NCBI RefSeq assembly: GCF_000022085.1
Contig: NC_011894.1
Span: forward strand, 5,912,001-5,976,000
Direction: 5' to 3'
DNA: 64,000 nucleotides
DNA from: Methylobacterium nodulans ORS 2060
GTDB lineage: Bacteria; Pseudomonadota; Alphaproteobacteria; Rhizobiales; Beijerinckiaceae
The stretch's first letter is position 1. Each line of letters starts with the position of its first letter. A program made the position numbers and the translations under genes. Shown here in pieces: positions 22,513-32,771 of the stretch. A model generated the notes under the pieces. The model did no database searches. It was given only the letters and a program-made list of their open reading frames with translations, and had not been told where the DNA came from.

Positions 22513-23679
22513 ATGAAGCAGATCGAGCGATACATCTTCCGGATCGCGCTCAGCGCCTTCCTGGCCTGCCTTGCGGGCCTCACCGGCGTGATCTGGGTGA
22601 CGCAGGCGCTGCGCGAACTCGACCTCATCACCGCCAAGGGCCAGACGCTGCTGATCTTCTTCCTGATCACCGGCCTGTCGATCCCGGCCCTGCTGACGAT
22701 CGTGGCGCCCGTCGCCCTGTTCATGGCAGTGCTGCACGCGCTCAACCGGCTCAACGGCGATTCGGAGCTCATCGTGATGAGCGCCGCCGGGATGTCGCCG
22801 CGCCACCTGATGCGCCCCTTCCTGACCCTCGCGCTCATCGTCGGCCTCGCGGTGGCGTTCCTGACGATCCAGGTGCTGCCGTCGAGTTTCCAGGAGCTGC
22901 GCGACCTGCTGACGCGGGTGCGGGGCGATTTCATCGCCAACGTGGTCCAGGAGGGGCAGTTCACCAGCCTCGACAGCGGCATCACCTTCCATTTCCGCGA
23001 GCGCGGGCCCGGCGGCACCCTGCTCGGGATCTTCATGCAGGACCGCCGCGAGGCCGGGCGCAGCGTCGTCTATCTCGCCGAGCGCGGGCAGGCCGTCGAT
23101 CTCGACGGGCAGACCTACCTCGTTCTGGAGAAGGGCAGCATTCACCGCCAGCAGCCGAACAGCCGCGACGCCTCGATCATCACCTTCGCCCGCTACGCCG
23201 TCGACCTCGCGGCCTTCACGCCGCCGGACACGGACACGGTCTACAAGCCCCGGGAGCGCTCGACGGCGCAGCTCCTGTTTCCCGACCCCAACGAGCACTA
23301 CTACAAGCTCGTGAAGGGGCGGTTCCGGGCCGAGCTCCACGACCGCCTCACCGCCTGGCTCTATCCGCTGGCGATGGCCTTGATCGCCTTCGCGGCGCTC
23401 GGCGACCCGCGCACGACGCGCCAGGGCCGGGGGCTTGCCATCGCGGGCGCGGTGGCGGCGGTGGTGGGCTTGCGCATCGCGGGCTTCGCGGCCGCGAGCG
23501 CGGCGGTGCGCAGCCCCGCCGCGGCCGCCGCCCTCTACGCGGTACCGCTCGCGGCGATCGCGCTCGCGGTGCTCGTCGCCCTCCAGGGCAGCCGCCTGCG
23601 CGCCTTCAACGCCGCCCTCGCGGCCCGCCTGCGCATCGCCGGCGCCGGACTGCCGCGGCTGCGGCCGAGCCACGGCTGA
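22513..23679 (+). CDS. lptF: LPS export ABC transporter permease LptF
   Basis: This 388-residue YjgP/YjgQ-family permease has six predicted membrane helices, three N-terminal (including FLACLAGLTGVIWVTQ and LLIFFLITGLSIPALLTIVAPVALFM) and three C-terminal, flanking a periplasmic jellyroll domain (about residues 130-270). With LptG and the ATPase LptB2 it lifts lipopolysaccharide from the inner membrane to the Lpt bridge. lptG starts 11 bases after the stop. The family signature ELIVMSAAGMSP is present near residue 88. Confidence 0.95.
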   Translation: MKQIERYIFRIALSAFLACLAGLTGVIWVTQALRELDLITAKGQTLLIFFLITGLSIPALLTIVAPVALFMAVLHALNRLNGDSELIVMSAAGMSPRHLMRPFLTLALIVGLAVAFLTIQVLPSSFQELRDLLTRVRGDFIANVVQEGQFTSLDSGITFHFRERGPGGTLLGIFMQDRREAGRSVVYLAERGQAVDLDGQTYLVLEKGSIHRQQPNSRDASIITFARYAVDLAAFTPPDTDTVYKPRERSTAQLLFPDPNEHYYKLVKGRFRAELHDRLTAWLYPLAMALIAFAALGDPRTTRQGRGLAIAGAVAAVVGLRIAGFAAASAAVRSPAAAAALYAVPLAAIALAVLVALQGSRLRAFNAALAARLRIAGAGLPRLRPSHG

Positions 23680-23690
23680 GGGCTAAAGCG

Positions 23691-24779
23691 ATGCTGATCG
23701 GCACCACCCTCGGCCGCTACATCGCGGGCCGCCTCCTGCGCATGATCGCGGGCGTGTTCCTCACGGTCTTCGCCCTGGTCTACACCCTCGACTTCGTCGA
23801 GCTGATGCGGCGGGCCGGCGAGACGCAGGGGATCGGCGCCCTGACGGTGGCCCGGCTCTCGCTCCTGCGCACCCCCTCGATCGCCGAGCAGATCATGCCC
23901 TTCGCGATTCTGTTCGGCGCGATGGGCGCGCTCCTGCAGCTCAGCCGCAAGCTCGAACTGGTGGTGGCGCGGGCCGCCGGCATCTCGGCCTGGCAGTTCC
24001 TGCAGCCGGGGGTCTTCGTCGCGCTCGCGGTCGGCGCCCTGATGGTCGGCGCCTACAACCCGATGGCGGCGGCGCTCAAGCAGCACTCGACGGAGATCGA
24101 GGCCCGGATCTTCTCCCGCTCCAACCGTGGCGGCTCGGGCAAAGACCTGTGGATCCGCCAGCGCAGCGTCGACGGCCAGGCGATCGTGCGGGCGGAGACC
24201 GCCATCGAGGGCACGACGACGCTCGCGGGCGTCTCGGTCTTCGCCTTCGACGACCAGGGCACCTTCACGCAGCAGATCGAGGCGCGGCAGGCGACCCTGC
24301 ACGACGGCTACTGGGAACTGCAGGACGCGCGGGTGCTCGCCAAGGATTCGCAGCCCGAGAGCTACGACACCTATCTGGTCGCCTCGAATCTGGTGCCCTC
24401 GCAGGTGCGACAGCGCTTCACCCCGCCGGATTCCGTGCCTTTCTGGCAACTGGGCGACACCATCGCGCGCTCCGAACGGGCGGGACTCGACGCCACGCGC
24501 TACCGGCTGCAGCGGGCGGTGCTCCTCGCCCGGCCGATGCTGTTCGTGGCGATGGTCCTGGTGGCTGCCTCCGTTTCGTTAAGGTTCTTCCGCTTTGGTG
24601 GGATCGGCCGGATGGCTCTCGCGGGGGTGGCGGCGGGCTTCGCGCTCTATGTCGCCCGGCAGGTCATGGAGGGCCTTGGCGCCTCGGGGATCGTTGCCGC
24701 CCCGGTGGCGGCGTGGTTCCCGGCCGTGGTAGGGAGTTTGCTCGGTACGCTCGCGCTTCTGTACCAGGAGGATGGCTGA
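23691..24779 (+). CDS. lptG: LPS export ABC transporter permease LptG
   Basis: This 362-residue partner of LptF has the same arrangement of three helices, periplasmic jellyroll and three helices. The coupling-helix region reads SRKLELVVARAAGISAWQFL. The ATG at 23691 is 11 bases after the lptF stop and fits the family N-terminus (IGTTLGRYIAGRLLRM). The stop overlaps the lptD start by one base (24779), so translation is probably coupled. An open frame extends far upstream through lptF in another frame and is not coding. Confidence 0.95.
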   Translation: MLIGTTLGRYIAGRLLRMIAGVFLTVFALVYTLDFVELMRRAGETQGIGALTVARLSLLRTPSIAEQIMPFAILFGAMGALLQLSRKLELVVARAAGISAWQFLQPGVFVALAVGALMVGAYNPMAAALKQHSTEIEARIFSRSNRGGSGKDLWIRQRSVDGQAIVRAETAIEGTTTLAGVSVFAFDDQGTFTQQIEARQATLHDGYWELQDARVLAKDSQPESYDTYLVASNLVPSQVRQRFTPPDSVPFWQLGDTIARSERAGLDATRYRLQRAVLLARPMLFVAMVLVAASVSLRFFRFGGIGRMALAGVAAGFALYVARQVMEGLGASGIVAAPVAAWFPAVVGSLLGTLALLYQEDG

Positions 24780-27439
24780 TGCCGCTTCTCCGGTCGGTCG
24801 CCGCGACGGCAACGGGTGCAGGGATGGGTCAAGTCGTGCGTACGGTCGCCTCGCGGGCGGTCGATGTCGTGCTGGCGGCGCTGCCGGCCCTGCTCCTGAC
24901 GGCGGGGCCGTCCGATCCCGCGCGCGCGCAACCCACCCTCAACGACCGCCTCAACGCGGGCGCAGCCAAGACTTCGGGCCAGGAGCGCCTGCTCGTCGAG
25001 GCGCAGGAGCTCGTCTACGACAACGACCGTAACATGGTCTCGGCGGTCGGCAATGCCGAGTTGCATTACGGCGCGCGCACGCTGCTCGCCGACCGCGTCC
25101 GCTACGACCGCAACACGGGCCGGGTCTTCGCGGAGGGCAATGTCCGGCTCACCGACGAGACCGGCGCCGTCGTCACCGGCGACCGGATGGAGCTGACGGA
25201 CGACTTCAAGAACGGCTTCATCGATTCCCTCAGGGTCCAGCAGACGATCGAGCCGCGCGGCCGCGTCGCCCGCGTGCGCTTCTCCGCCCCGCGGGCCGAG
25301 CGCGTCGAGGGCGAGACCACCACCTTCGAGCGCGGCACCTACACGGCCTGCGAGCCCTGCAAGACCCATCCCGAGCGCCCGCCCCTGTGGCAGGTGAAGG
25401 CCGCACGGATCATCCACAACAACGAGGAGCGGCGGATCTACTACGAGGATGCGTCCCTCGAGATCGGCGGCGTCCCGGTCGCCTACCTGCCCTATTTCTA
25501 CACCGCCGACCCGACGGTGCGGCGCGAGACCGGCTTCCTCGCGCCCCACTTCGTGAATTCGAGCGTGCTCGGCTACGGCATCGGCACGCCGTTCTTCTGG
25601 AACATCGCGCCCGATTACGACCTCACGATCACGCCGACCTTCGCGACGAAGCAGGGCGTGCTCGGCCAGCTCGAATGGCGCCAGCGCCTCGCCAACGGCT
25701 TCTACAACCTGCGGCTCAGCGGCATCTTCCAGGCGACGCCGAGCGTCTTCCTGCCTGCGCCCCTCGGCCCCGGCGACCGCGAGTTCCGCGGCTCGATCGA
25801 ATCGACCGGCCAGTTCTTCCTCAGCCCGCAATGGCGCGCGGGCTGGGACGTGGTCGGCGTGACGGACAAGTGGTTCCTCGACAACTACCGCATCCGCAAC
25901 CAGGCGATCACGACGGACTACTTCCGCGAGGCGGTCTCCACCGCCTTCCTGATCGGCCAGGGCGACCGTTCCTGGTTCGAGGCGCGGGCCTATTACTTCA
26001 AGGGCCTGTCCACCTTCGACTGGCAGAAGCAGCAGCCGATCGTCGCTCCGGTGATCGACTACGACAAGCGCATCAACGGCCCCGATCCGCTCGGGGGCGA
26101 GGTGCGCTTCCAGATGAACTTCCAGAACCTGACCCGCGAGGCGACGCAGTACCAGGAGATTCCGCGCACCCGCAGCTACCTGCTGACGCCGACGGTGAAC
26201 GGCAACTCCTTCGCGCTCTACCCGACCTGCTCGGTGTTCGAGCGCGGGCGGTGCATCGTGCGGGGGCTCGCCGGGCTCGACACCCGCCTGTCGACCCAGG
26301 TTTCCTGGCGGCGCGACTTCGTGGACGAGTTCGGGCAGGTCTGGCAGCCCTTCGCGTATCTGCGCACCGACGCTTTCTACGTCGATCCGAACACGCGCTC
26401 CTTCCAGAACAACGAGGTCACCCGGCTGTTCTCGCCCGATGTCGACTTCTCCGGCCGGGTCATGCCGGCGGTCGGGCTCGAATACCGCTATCCGTTCGTG
26501 GCCGACCTCGGGGATTGGGGCGTCCACACGGTGAGCCCGATCGCGCAGGTGATCGCGCGGCCGAGCGAGACGCATATCGGGCGCCTGCCGAACGAGGACG
26601 CCCAGAGCCTCGTCTTCGACGACACCTCGCTGTTCCAGTGGGACAAGTTCTCCGGCTACGACCGGGTCGAGGGCGGTGTGCGCGCCAATCTCGGCGCCGA
26701 ATACGCCATCACCACCCGCAACGGCTTCCACGTCAACGCGATGTTCGGCGAATCGATCGCCATCGCCGGCGTGAACTCGTTCCGGCGCGGCGACATCGCC
26801 AATGTCGGGCTGGATTCGGGCCTGGAGACGCAGGGCTCGGATTTCGTCTCCCGCCTGCAGATCTCGCCGAACCAGAACATCAGCTTCATCACCCGGGCCC
26901 GCTTCGACAACGACACCTTCGCGCTGAAGCGCCTGGAGACGGGCCTGTTCGCCAAATTCGCGCCGTTCCTGCCGCTCGACGCCTCGCTGCTCTACGCCCG
27001 CTACGCGGCGCAGCCCCAGCTCGGCTTCGACCACCGCCGCGAGGGCATCCAGGCCTCGGCCACCTACAGCATCACGCCGAACTGGTTCATCACCGGCTCG
27101 CTCCTCGTCGACCTGTCGCACTACCTCGAGGTGCGGGAGCTCTACACGACCTCCCTCGACGCCTATCTGCTCAACCCGGTCGGCACCCCGCCGGTGGCGC
27201 CGCGGGGCAACAAGTTCTACATCTCCTCGACGAATATCGGCTTCGGCTACCGCGACGAATGCACGACGGTGTCGCTGCACTACTACTCGTCGCCGATCGA
27301 GACGGCGGTGGGCCTGCGCGAGCGCAACCAGACCGTGCTGCTCCGGCTCGAGCTGCGCACGCTCGGCGAGGCGAATTTGCGCCAGAATCTGAGCTCGACC
27401 ACGACGACGGACGGCATCGCCACGACGTCGGCGCGGTGA
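24779..27439 (+). CDS. lptD: LPS-assembly protein LptD
   Basis: This 886-residue outer-membrane protein has a signal peptide (..VVLAALPALLLTAGPSDPARAQ), an N-terminal OstA/LptA-like beta-jellyroll (about residues 65-190; LLVEAQELVYDNDRNMVSAVG) and a large C-terminal beta-barrel with repeated aromatic strands. It receives LPS from the periplasmic bridge and inserts it in the outer leaflet. The start overlaps the lptG stop and has AGGAGG upstream. In many proteobacteria surA follows; here pdxA follows directly after 22 bases. Confidence 0.95.
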   Translation: MPLLRSVAATATGAGMGQVVRTVASRAVDVVLAALPALLLTAGPSDPARAQPTLNDRLNAGAAKTSGQERLLVEAQELVYDNDRNMVSAVGNAELHYGARTLLADRVRYDRNTGRVFAEGNVRLTDETGAVVTGDRMELTDDFKNGFIDSLRVQQTIEPRGRVARVRFSAPRAERVEGETTTFERGTYTACEPCKTHPERPPLWQVKAARIIHNNEERRIYYEDASLEIGGVPVAYLPYFYTADPTVRRETGFLAPHFVNSSVLGYGIGTPFFWNIAPDYDLTITPTFATKQGVLGQLEWRQRLANGFYNLRLSGIFQATPSVFLPAPLGPGDREFRGSIESTGQFFLSPQWRAGWDVVGVTDKWFLDNYRIRNQAITTDYFREAVSTAFLIGQGDRSWFEARAYYFKGLSTFDWQKQQPIVAPVIDYDKRINGPDPLGGEVRFQMNFQNLTREATQYQEIPRTRSYLLTPTVNGNSFALYPTCSVFERGRCIVRGLAGLDTRLSTQVSWRRDFVDEFGQVWQPFAYLRTDAFYVDPNTRSFQNNEVTRLFSPDVDFSGRVMPAVGLEYRYPFVADLGDWGVHTVSPIAQVIARPSETHIGRLPNEDAQSLVFDDTSLFQWDKFSGYDRVEGGVRANLGAEYAITTRNGFHVNAMFGESIAIAGVNSFRRGDIANVGLDSGLETQGSDFVSRLQISPNQNISFITRARFDNDTFALKRLETGLFAKFAPFLPLDASLLYARYAAQPQLGFDHRREGIQASATYSITPNWFITGSLLVDLSHYLEVRELYTTSLDAYLLNPVGTPPVAPRGNKFYISSTNIGFGYRDECTTVSLHYYSSPIETAVGLRERNQTVLLRLELRTLGEANLRQNLSSTTTTDGIATTSAR

Positions 27440-27461
27440 GCCCACCGGGCGGGAGGGTGCG

Positions 27462-28469
27462 ATGAGCCACAGCCTCGCCCTGACGCAGGGCGACCCGGCC
27501 GGGATCGGCCTCGAGATCACGCTCAAGGCCTGGGCGGCCCGGGAGGCGGCAGGCCTCGCGCCCTTCTTCCTGATCGGCGATCCCGATCTCGTCGCGGAGC
27601 GCGCCGCGCGGCTCGGGCTCGCGGTGCGGATAGCGCGCGTCGACCCGGAGGGGGCCGCGGCGGCCTTTCCCGGTGCGCTTCCGGTCGTGCCCCTGCCGGA
27701 CCGGGTGCGGGCCGAGCCCGGCCGTCCGGATCCCGGAACCGCCGCCGCGACGCTCGCCTCGATCGAGACGGCGGTGCGCTTCGTGCGCGAGGGCCGGGCC
27801 GCTTCCCTGGTCACGAATCCGATCGCCAAGCACGTGCTGTATGCGGCGGGCTTCCGCCATCCGGGCCACACCGAATATCTGGCGGCGCTCGCGGCCGGTC
27901 CCGACGGTGCGGTGCCGCGCCCGGTGATGCTGCTGTGGTCGGAGCTGCTCGCCGTGGTGCCGCTGACCATTCACGTGCCGCTGCGGCGCGTCCCCGACCT
28001 TCTGACCCCGGATCTCGTCATCGAGACCGCCCGCATCGTCGACCGGGACCTGCGGGCGCGCTTCGGCCGCCTGAGCCCGCGTCTCGTGCTCGCGGGCCTC
28101 AACCCGCATGCGGGCGAGGAGGGCAGCATCGGGACGGAGGACCGCGACGTGCTGGCCCCCGCGGTGGCGCGGCTGCGGGACGAGGGGATCGACATCCGCG
28201 GCCCGCTTCCTGCGGACACGCTCTTCCACGCACGGGCGCGGGCGGCCTACGACGTGGCGCTCGCCCCGACCCACGACCAGGCGCTGATCCCGATCAAGAC
28301 GCTCGCCTTCGACGAGGGCGTGAACGTCACGCTCGGCCTGCCCTTCCTGCGCACCTCGCCCGACCACGGCACCGCCTTCGACATTGCCGGGCAGGGGATC
28401 GCCAAGCCCGACAGCCTGATCGCGGCGCTCCGGCTCGCCGGGCGGCTCACGGCCGCACGGCCCGCATGA
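27462..28469 (+). CDS. pdxA: 4-hydroxythreonine-4-phosphate dehydrogenase
   Basis: This 335-residue enzyme opens with [18 protein letters not shown] and has the PdxA metal-binding His residues in [23 protein letters not shown] and [13 protein letters not shown], and the C-terminal [43 protein letters not shown] (given here as the family's landmark region). It oxidises 4-phosphohydroxy-L-threonine in pyridoxal phosphate synthesis. Its stop overlaps the rsmA start (ATGA at 28466-28469), a pairing conserved in many proteobacteria. Confidence 0.95.
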   Translation: MSHSLALTQGDPAGIGLEITLKAWAAREAAGLAPFFLIGDPDLVAERAARLGLAVRIARVDPEGAAAAFPGALPVVPLPDRVRAEPGRPDPGTAAATLASIETAVRFVREGRAASLVTNPIAKHVLYAAGFRHPGHTEYLAALAAGPDGAVPRPVMLLWSELLAVVPLTIHVPLRRVPDLLTPDLVIETARIVDRDLRARFGRLSPRLVLAGLNPHAGEEGSIGTEDRDVLAPAVARLRDEGIDIRGPLPADTLFHARARAAYDVALAPTHDQALIPIKTLAFDEGVNVTLGLPFLRTSPDHGTAFDIAGQGIAKPDSLIAALRLAGRLTAARPA

Positions 28470-29317
28470 GCACGGACGGATTGCCGCCGCTGCGGGAGGT
28501 CGTGCGCGCGCACGACCTGATGCCCCGCAAGGCGCTCGGCCAGAATTTTCTGTTCGACCTCAACCTGACGGGCCGGATCGCCCGGGCGGCGGGGCCCCTC
28601 GACGGCGTGACGGTGGTGGAGGTCGGGCCGGGGCCCGGCGGCCTTACCCGCGCGCTCCTCGCCGAGGGGGCGGCGCGGGTCATCGCGATCGAGCGCGATC
28701 CGCGGGCCCTGCCGGCGCTCGCCGAGATCGCCGCGCATTATCCGGGCCGCCTGACCGTGGTGGAGGCGGATGCCCTTGCCTTCGATCCGCGCCCGCTCGT
28801 GGGCGGCGGGCCGGCCCGGATCGTCGCGAACCTGCCCTACAATGTCGGCACGCCGCTCCTGACCGGCTGGCTCGCCGGCGAGGACTGGCCGCCCTGGTGG
28901 GATTCGCTGACGCTGATGTTCCAGCGGGAGGTGGCCGAGCGGATCGTCGCCGACGAGCACGACCGGGCGAATTACGGACGTCTCGGCGTCCTGTGCGGCT
29001 GGCGCGCGCAGGCCCGCATCCTGTTCGACGTGCCGCCCTCCGCCTTCGTGCCGCCGCCCAAGGTCACGTCGAGCGTGGTGCGGCTGGTGCCGCGGCCCTC
29101 TCCCCTGCCCTGCCGGGTCGGGGCGCTGGAAGCGATCACCGGCGCCGCCTTCGGGCAGCGCCGCAAGATGCTGCGCCAGAGTCTTCGGGCCGCGACGCCC
29201 GACCCCGCGCCGCTGCTTGCCGCCGCCGGGATCCCGGAGACGGCGCGGGCCGAGGAGGTGCCGGTGGCAGGCTTCGTGGCAATGGCACAGGCCCTCGGCG
29301 CCCTCAAACGCGGATGA
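28466..29317 (+). CDS. rsmA: 16S rRNA (A1518/A1519-N6)-dimethyltransferase
   Basis: This 283-residue KsgA-type enzyme has [18 protein letters not shown], the SAM motif [16 protein letters not shown], the acidic [10 protein letters not shown] and the catalytic [11 protein letters not shown]. The C-terminal [14 protein letters not shown] and [12 protein letters not shown] are typical. It dimethylates two adjacent adenines near the 3' end of 16S rRNA as a late ribosome assembly checkpoint. Translation is coupled to pdxA by the ATGA overlap. It appears to be the last gene of the lptF-rsmA run. Confidence 0.96.
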   Translation: MSTDGLPPLREVVRAHDLMPRKALGQNFLFDLNLTGRIARAAGPLDGVTVVEVGPGPGGLTRALLAEGAARVIAIERDPRALPALAEIAAHYPGRLTVVEADALAFDPRPLVGGGPARIVANLPYNVGTPLLTGWLAGEDWPPWWDSLTLMFQREVAERIVADEHDRANYGRLGVLCGWRAQARILFDVPPSAFVPPPKVTSSVVRLVPRPSPLPCRVGALEAITGAAFGQRRKMLRQSLRAATPDPAPLLAAAGIPETARAEEVPVAGFVAMAQALGALKRG

Positions 29318-29362
29318 CGCCGCGACACCGGGCGCGGTCCAGGCCGACCGGAATGCCGACGC

Positions 29363-30163
29363 TCAGCGGGCTTCGGTCACGGGCCTGGCTGCCATCTGCG
29401 CCAGCGCGGCCCGCAAGGGGGCGGAGCTCACCGGCATCGGCCCGTCGAAGGGACGCTCGTGGAGGGCGACCAGCCCGAGGGTCGAGACCACGGCGGCCCC
29501 GAACACCGCCATGGCGGTCACCTGGGCGCGCGGCCGGTCCAGATGGACCAGGGCAAGCGCCACTAGGGTGAGGCCGGCGAGAATCAGCAGCGTCAGCCAT
29601 TTCGATTGGTCGATGGCATGCTGGGCAAGGCTCAGCCGGTCGCCGCGGGCGGCTCGCAGGCGCAGCACCGTGTCGAGAAGCGCGCGGTGGGCTGCAAGTC
29701 CGCTCCCGATGCTGATCTGCGGAGTCGCCACGGCCTGGAGCAGCCGGCCCAGGGCCTCGCCGGCCTTCGGCGAGGCCTCGCCGTCCTGCATGCGCTCCCA
29801 TTCGTCGGTGACCACCGCGTCGAGATAGGCCGTGAGGTCGGCGCGGATATGGGCCATGTCCGAGACGGTGGCGATGCTGAGATCGTAGGCCGCGACGGCG
29901 CTGTCGCGCTCGGCCTGGACGGCGCGCAAAGCCTGCCGCTGCCGCTCCCAGGCGTCGCTCGCCACGAAACCGGTGAGCAGGGCCAGCAGCACCGAGACGG
30001 AGCCGAAGAACGGGGCGACGACGCCGCCGAGGCTGAGGCAGAAGGTGCGGGTCGGGGGGGCGGTGGCGACGATCCGGATCAGGGCGATCGCTCCGGCAAA
30101 CGCAGCCGCGAGCATGCCGAACATCAGCCAGACCGGCTGATCGAGCCAGAAACCGAGGATCAC
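29363..30163 (-). CDS. DUF4239 family membrane protein
   Basis: This 266-residue protein has two N-terminal membrane helices (LMFGMLAAAFAGAIALIRI; GGVVAPFFGSVSVLLALLTGFVASDAW), a long helical soluble region and two C-terminal helices (LTLLILAGLTLVALALVHL; VTAMAVFGAAVVSTLGLVAL). The layout and the TGFVASDAW motif resemble DUF4239/bestrophin-like proteins, possibly ion channels. The start is GTG at 30163. It converges on rsmA. Function is not known; the family call is by eye. Confidence 0.75.
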   Translation of the reverse strand: MILGFWLDQPVWLMFGMLAAAFAGAIALIRIVATAPPTRTFCLSLGGVVAPFFGSVSVLLALLTGFVASDAWERQRQALRAVQAERDSAVAAYDLSIATVSDMAHIRADLTAYLDAVVTDEWERMQDGEASPKAGEALGRLLQAVATPQISIGSGLAAHRALLDTVLRLRAARGDRLSLAQHAIDQSKWLTLLILAGLTLVALALVHLDRPRAQVTAMAVFGAAVVSTLGLVALHERPFDGPMPVSSAPLRAALAQMAARPVTEAR

Positions 30164-30303
30164 AGCCTATCTCCGCGCATGATCGACGCACCCTATGCGG
30201 GTGCGGTAAGCGGAGCGTGACCGGCGCCAATGAAATTTCAGGGAAGGCGGCAGAGGAGCCGGACCCCTCTGCCAGGGGGCGGGGGCTCTCGCCCCCGCTT
30301 CGC

Positions 30304-31260
30304 TTACCGCGTCTGCTGGATGGCCGAGAGCAGCCACGGCCCGCCGCGGTCGCGGCGGAAGGTCCAGACCTCGACCGCCTCCGGATCGCCGGTGCCGACC
30401 ACCCGGCCGCTGCCGCGCTCCACGGTCACGTCGCGCAGGGTGTAGCGCATGGCGACGGTGGCGTAGTCGGTCGGGCCCTCGCGCCACGCCTCCGACAGGT
30501 CGCCCTGCTGGAGCTTCACGTCGGAGATCCGGTTGATCACGCCGCGGGCCGCGTTGGCCTGCAGTTCCTCGGTGAAGTAGCCGACCATCTCGGGCGTCGC
30601 GAGCCGCCGGAGCGTCGCTACGTCCTCGGCGCCGTAGGCGAGCTGGACCTGGGTCAGGGTGCGCTCGAAGGCGTCGTAATCGGCCGGGCCGATGCCGACC
30701 TGATCGCGCTGGGCCGGATTCGGGAGCGGACGGGGGCCGCCCCCACCGCCGAGCCCGCCCAGCGGCCCCATGCCGGGGCCGGAGCCAGGGCCCGACCGGG
30801 CATAGCCGCCGGCCATGGCCGGCTCGGGCTGGCGGCGCCGGAAGAAGCGGACCGCCAGCATCACGAGGCCGACGAGCAGCGCCACCTGGAGCAGGAAGCC
30901 CAGGAAGGAGGCGATCCCGCCGAGGCCGCCGAAGAAGCCGCCGCCGAGGAGGGCGCCGAGGAGGCCGGCGCCGAGCAGCCCCGCGAAGAAGCCGCCGCCG
31001 AAGCGGCGCTGGGGCGCGGCCTGGGCGTAGCCGGGATTGTTCATCGACGGACCGGGCGTCGCCTGCGAGCGCTGCATGGGGGCTGCCATGCCGGGCGCCG
31101 TCGTGGTCGGGGCCGGCGCGGAGTAGGTGCGCGAGCCGCGCGAGCCCATGCTCGACGAGCCGCCCGGACGCGCTTCACCGGCCGTGGCCGCCACGGCCAT
31201 CAGGGCCGCGAGGCCGAGGGCCGCCGCCGTCCGGCGTTTGCGGGTAAAGGTGGTCATCAT
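30304..31260 (-). CDS. Tim44-like domain protein, exported/membrane
   Basis: This 318-residue protein starts with a signal-like segment (TAAALGLAALMAVAATAGEARPGG), followed by a low-complexity Ser/Pro/Gly region, a Gly/Phe-rich hydrophobic segment (about residues 90-135) and a C-terminal Tim44-like domain (DYDAFERTLTQVQLAYGAEDVATLRRLATPEMVGYF.., about 190-318). Bacterial Tim44-like proteins are poorly understood; the domain resembles the membrane-binding part of mitochondrial Tim44. The two ATGs at 31260 and 31257 are equivalent starts. Confidence 0.85.
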   Translation of the reverse strand: MMTTFTRKRRTAAALGLAALMAVAATAGEARPGGSSSMGSRGSRTYSAPAPTTTAPGMAAPMQRSQATPGPSMNNPGYAQAAPQRRFGGGFFAGLLGAGLLGALLGGGFFGGLGGIASFLGFLLQVALLVGLVMLAVRFFRRRQPEPAMAGGYARSGPGSGPGMGPLGGLGGGGGPRPLPNPAQRDQVGIGPADYDAFERTLTQVQLAYGAEDVATLRRLATPEMVGYFTEELQANAARGVINRISDVKLQQGDLSEAWREGPTDYATVAMRYTLRDVTVERGSGRVVGTGDPEAVEVWTFRRDRGGPWLLSAIQQTR

Positions 31261-31442
31261 CGGTTCGTATCGCCTCGCGCAGTCTACTTGGGCGCTCATC
31301 GCCCCATCGGGATATGGGGGGACGCCCTTCGCAGTAAAAGGGACGGCGGCCTGCGCCGTTGCGGAAGTCCGACCGCTCCGCGGCTCCAGAATCCCCGAGC
31401 CGGTGAACTTTCGCCAGGGCGAAATTTTTTTGGCGGAAGGGA

Positions 31443-32594
31443 TTAATCCCGCGGTGTTCTTCGTCCGCCGACCGGCCGGGGGCGCGGGGGGCGCGGCAGG
31501 TCGGCGGCTGGGAAGGTCAGGCGCAGAACCGTGCCCTCCCCGGGCGCGCTGCGTAGGGCGACGGTCCCGCTCTGGCGCTTCATCAGGGCGTTGAGGATCG
31601 CAAGGCCCGTGCCGCGGCCGGGCTCGCGGGTGGTGAAGAAGGGCTCGAGCGCACGGCCCAGCACCTCCGGGGGCATGCCGCTGCCGGTATCGGCGATCGT
31701 CATCACCACGTGACGGCCGAGGGTGCCATCCGCCGCAACGCCCTCGCCGCCGTGATTGGCGGTCGTGACCGTGACCCGGCCGCCCTCCGGCATGGCCTCG
31801 CGGGCATTGGTGAGCACGATCTGCAGGATCAGCTCCGTCTGGACCGGGTCGAGGCAGGCGGGCCAGAGGTCCCCGCCCAGCGCGAGGTCGAGGGCGATGG
31901 CGGGCCCGAGGATCGCGCGGGCGCGTGTCCCATAGGCCAGGAGCAGCGCGTTGAGGTCGACCGGGCGCGGCTCGGGCCGGTGCTTGCGCGAGAAGGCCAG
32001 GAGGTGCCGCGTGAGCGTGGAGGCGCGCTCGGCCGCATCCGTCGCCCGGGTGAGCGCGCGCTGCACGAAGGCGTCCGGGTGCTCGCTGAGGCGGCGCTTC
32101 AGCCCGTCGACATAGCCGACGAGGATCTGGAGCAGGTTGTTGAACTCGTGGGCGACGCCGTTGGTGAGCTGCCCGAGCGCCTCGCGCCGCTGCGCCTGGG
32201 CCAGGGCCGATTCCAGGTCGCGCCGCCGCGAGACGTCGGCCCATTGCACGAGCCGCTGGCCGGATTCGTCCCCAACGGGCGAGAGATGGAGCGCGGCCCA
32301 GAAGGTGCAGCCGTCGCGGCGCCGCAGCAGCACCTCGCCGGTGGCGGCCCGCTCCTCTCGCAGCAGGATGCGGAGCGCGCCCATGGCCTCCGCCTGCCCG
32401 CCGAAGGCGGCGAGCGCCTGCCCGATCAGGGCCGCCGGCTCGTCGCCGAGCGCGGCTGCCGCAGCGGCGTTGGCGAAGCGGATCGTGTCGCCGGATGCGA
32501 GCAGGAGAGCCGGCATGGGCGACGCGGCGAGGGCGGAGAGCAGGAAGGCGGCCGGCGCCTCCGGTGCAGCCTCGCGCGCAAGCACGTCCGACAC
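31443..32594 (-). CDS. PAS-domain sensor histidine kinase
   Basis: This 383-residue kinase has an N-terminal PAS domain (about residues 20-130, with RDGCTFWAALHLSPVGDESG), the H-box GQLTNGVAHEFNNLLQILVGY (His about 158), an N-box (VLTNAREAMPEGG), the G1 motif IADTGSGMPPEVLGRALEPFFTTREPG and a G2 box GRGTGLAILNAL. No membrane segment or receiver domain is seen, so it senses a cytoplasmic cue and must phosphorylate a separate regulator; none is adjacent. The start is GTG at 32594. The Pro/Arg-rich tail is low complexity. Confidence 0.9.
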   Translation of the reverse strand: MSDVLAREAAPEAPAAFLLSALAASPMPALLLASGDTIRFANAAAAAALGDEPAALIGQALAAFGGQAEAMGALRILLREERAATGEVLLRRRDGCTFWAALHLSPVGDESGQRLVQWADVSRRRDLESALAQAQRREALGQLTNGVAHEFNNLLQILVGYVDGLKRRLSEHPDAFVQRALTRATDAAERASTLTRHLLAFSRKHRPEPRPVDLNALLLAYGTRARAILGPAIALDLALGGDLWPACLDPVQTELILQIVLTNAREAMPEGGRVTVTTANHGGEGVAADGTLGRHVVMTIADTGSGMPPEVLGRALEPFFTTREPGRGTGLAILNALMKRQSGTVALRSAPGEGTVLRLTFPAADLPRPPRPRPVGGRRTPRD

Positions 32595-32771
32595 GGCAGC
32601 CCCCCGCTGACGGCGGTGGCGAAGCCGCCGCGTCTCGTTCCGGTCTCTGGGACCCGTCTGGTCCGGGCAGGATCTTACGCCCAGGCGCCGGGCGTGGCGA
32701 GTCGCCGAATGCCGGCATCCCCCGCCAAGGCCTTGCCCGGCGAAGGAGATGCCGCTTCGCCGATGGACGCG

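Noticed and set aside
20598..24779. A 1393-codon open frame on the plus strand
   Set aside because: Most of it runs antisense to pepA and then out of frame through lptF; only the last part (from 23691) is lptG. It is a high-GC shadow.
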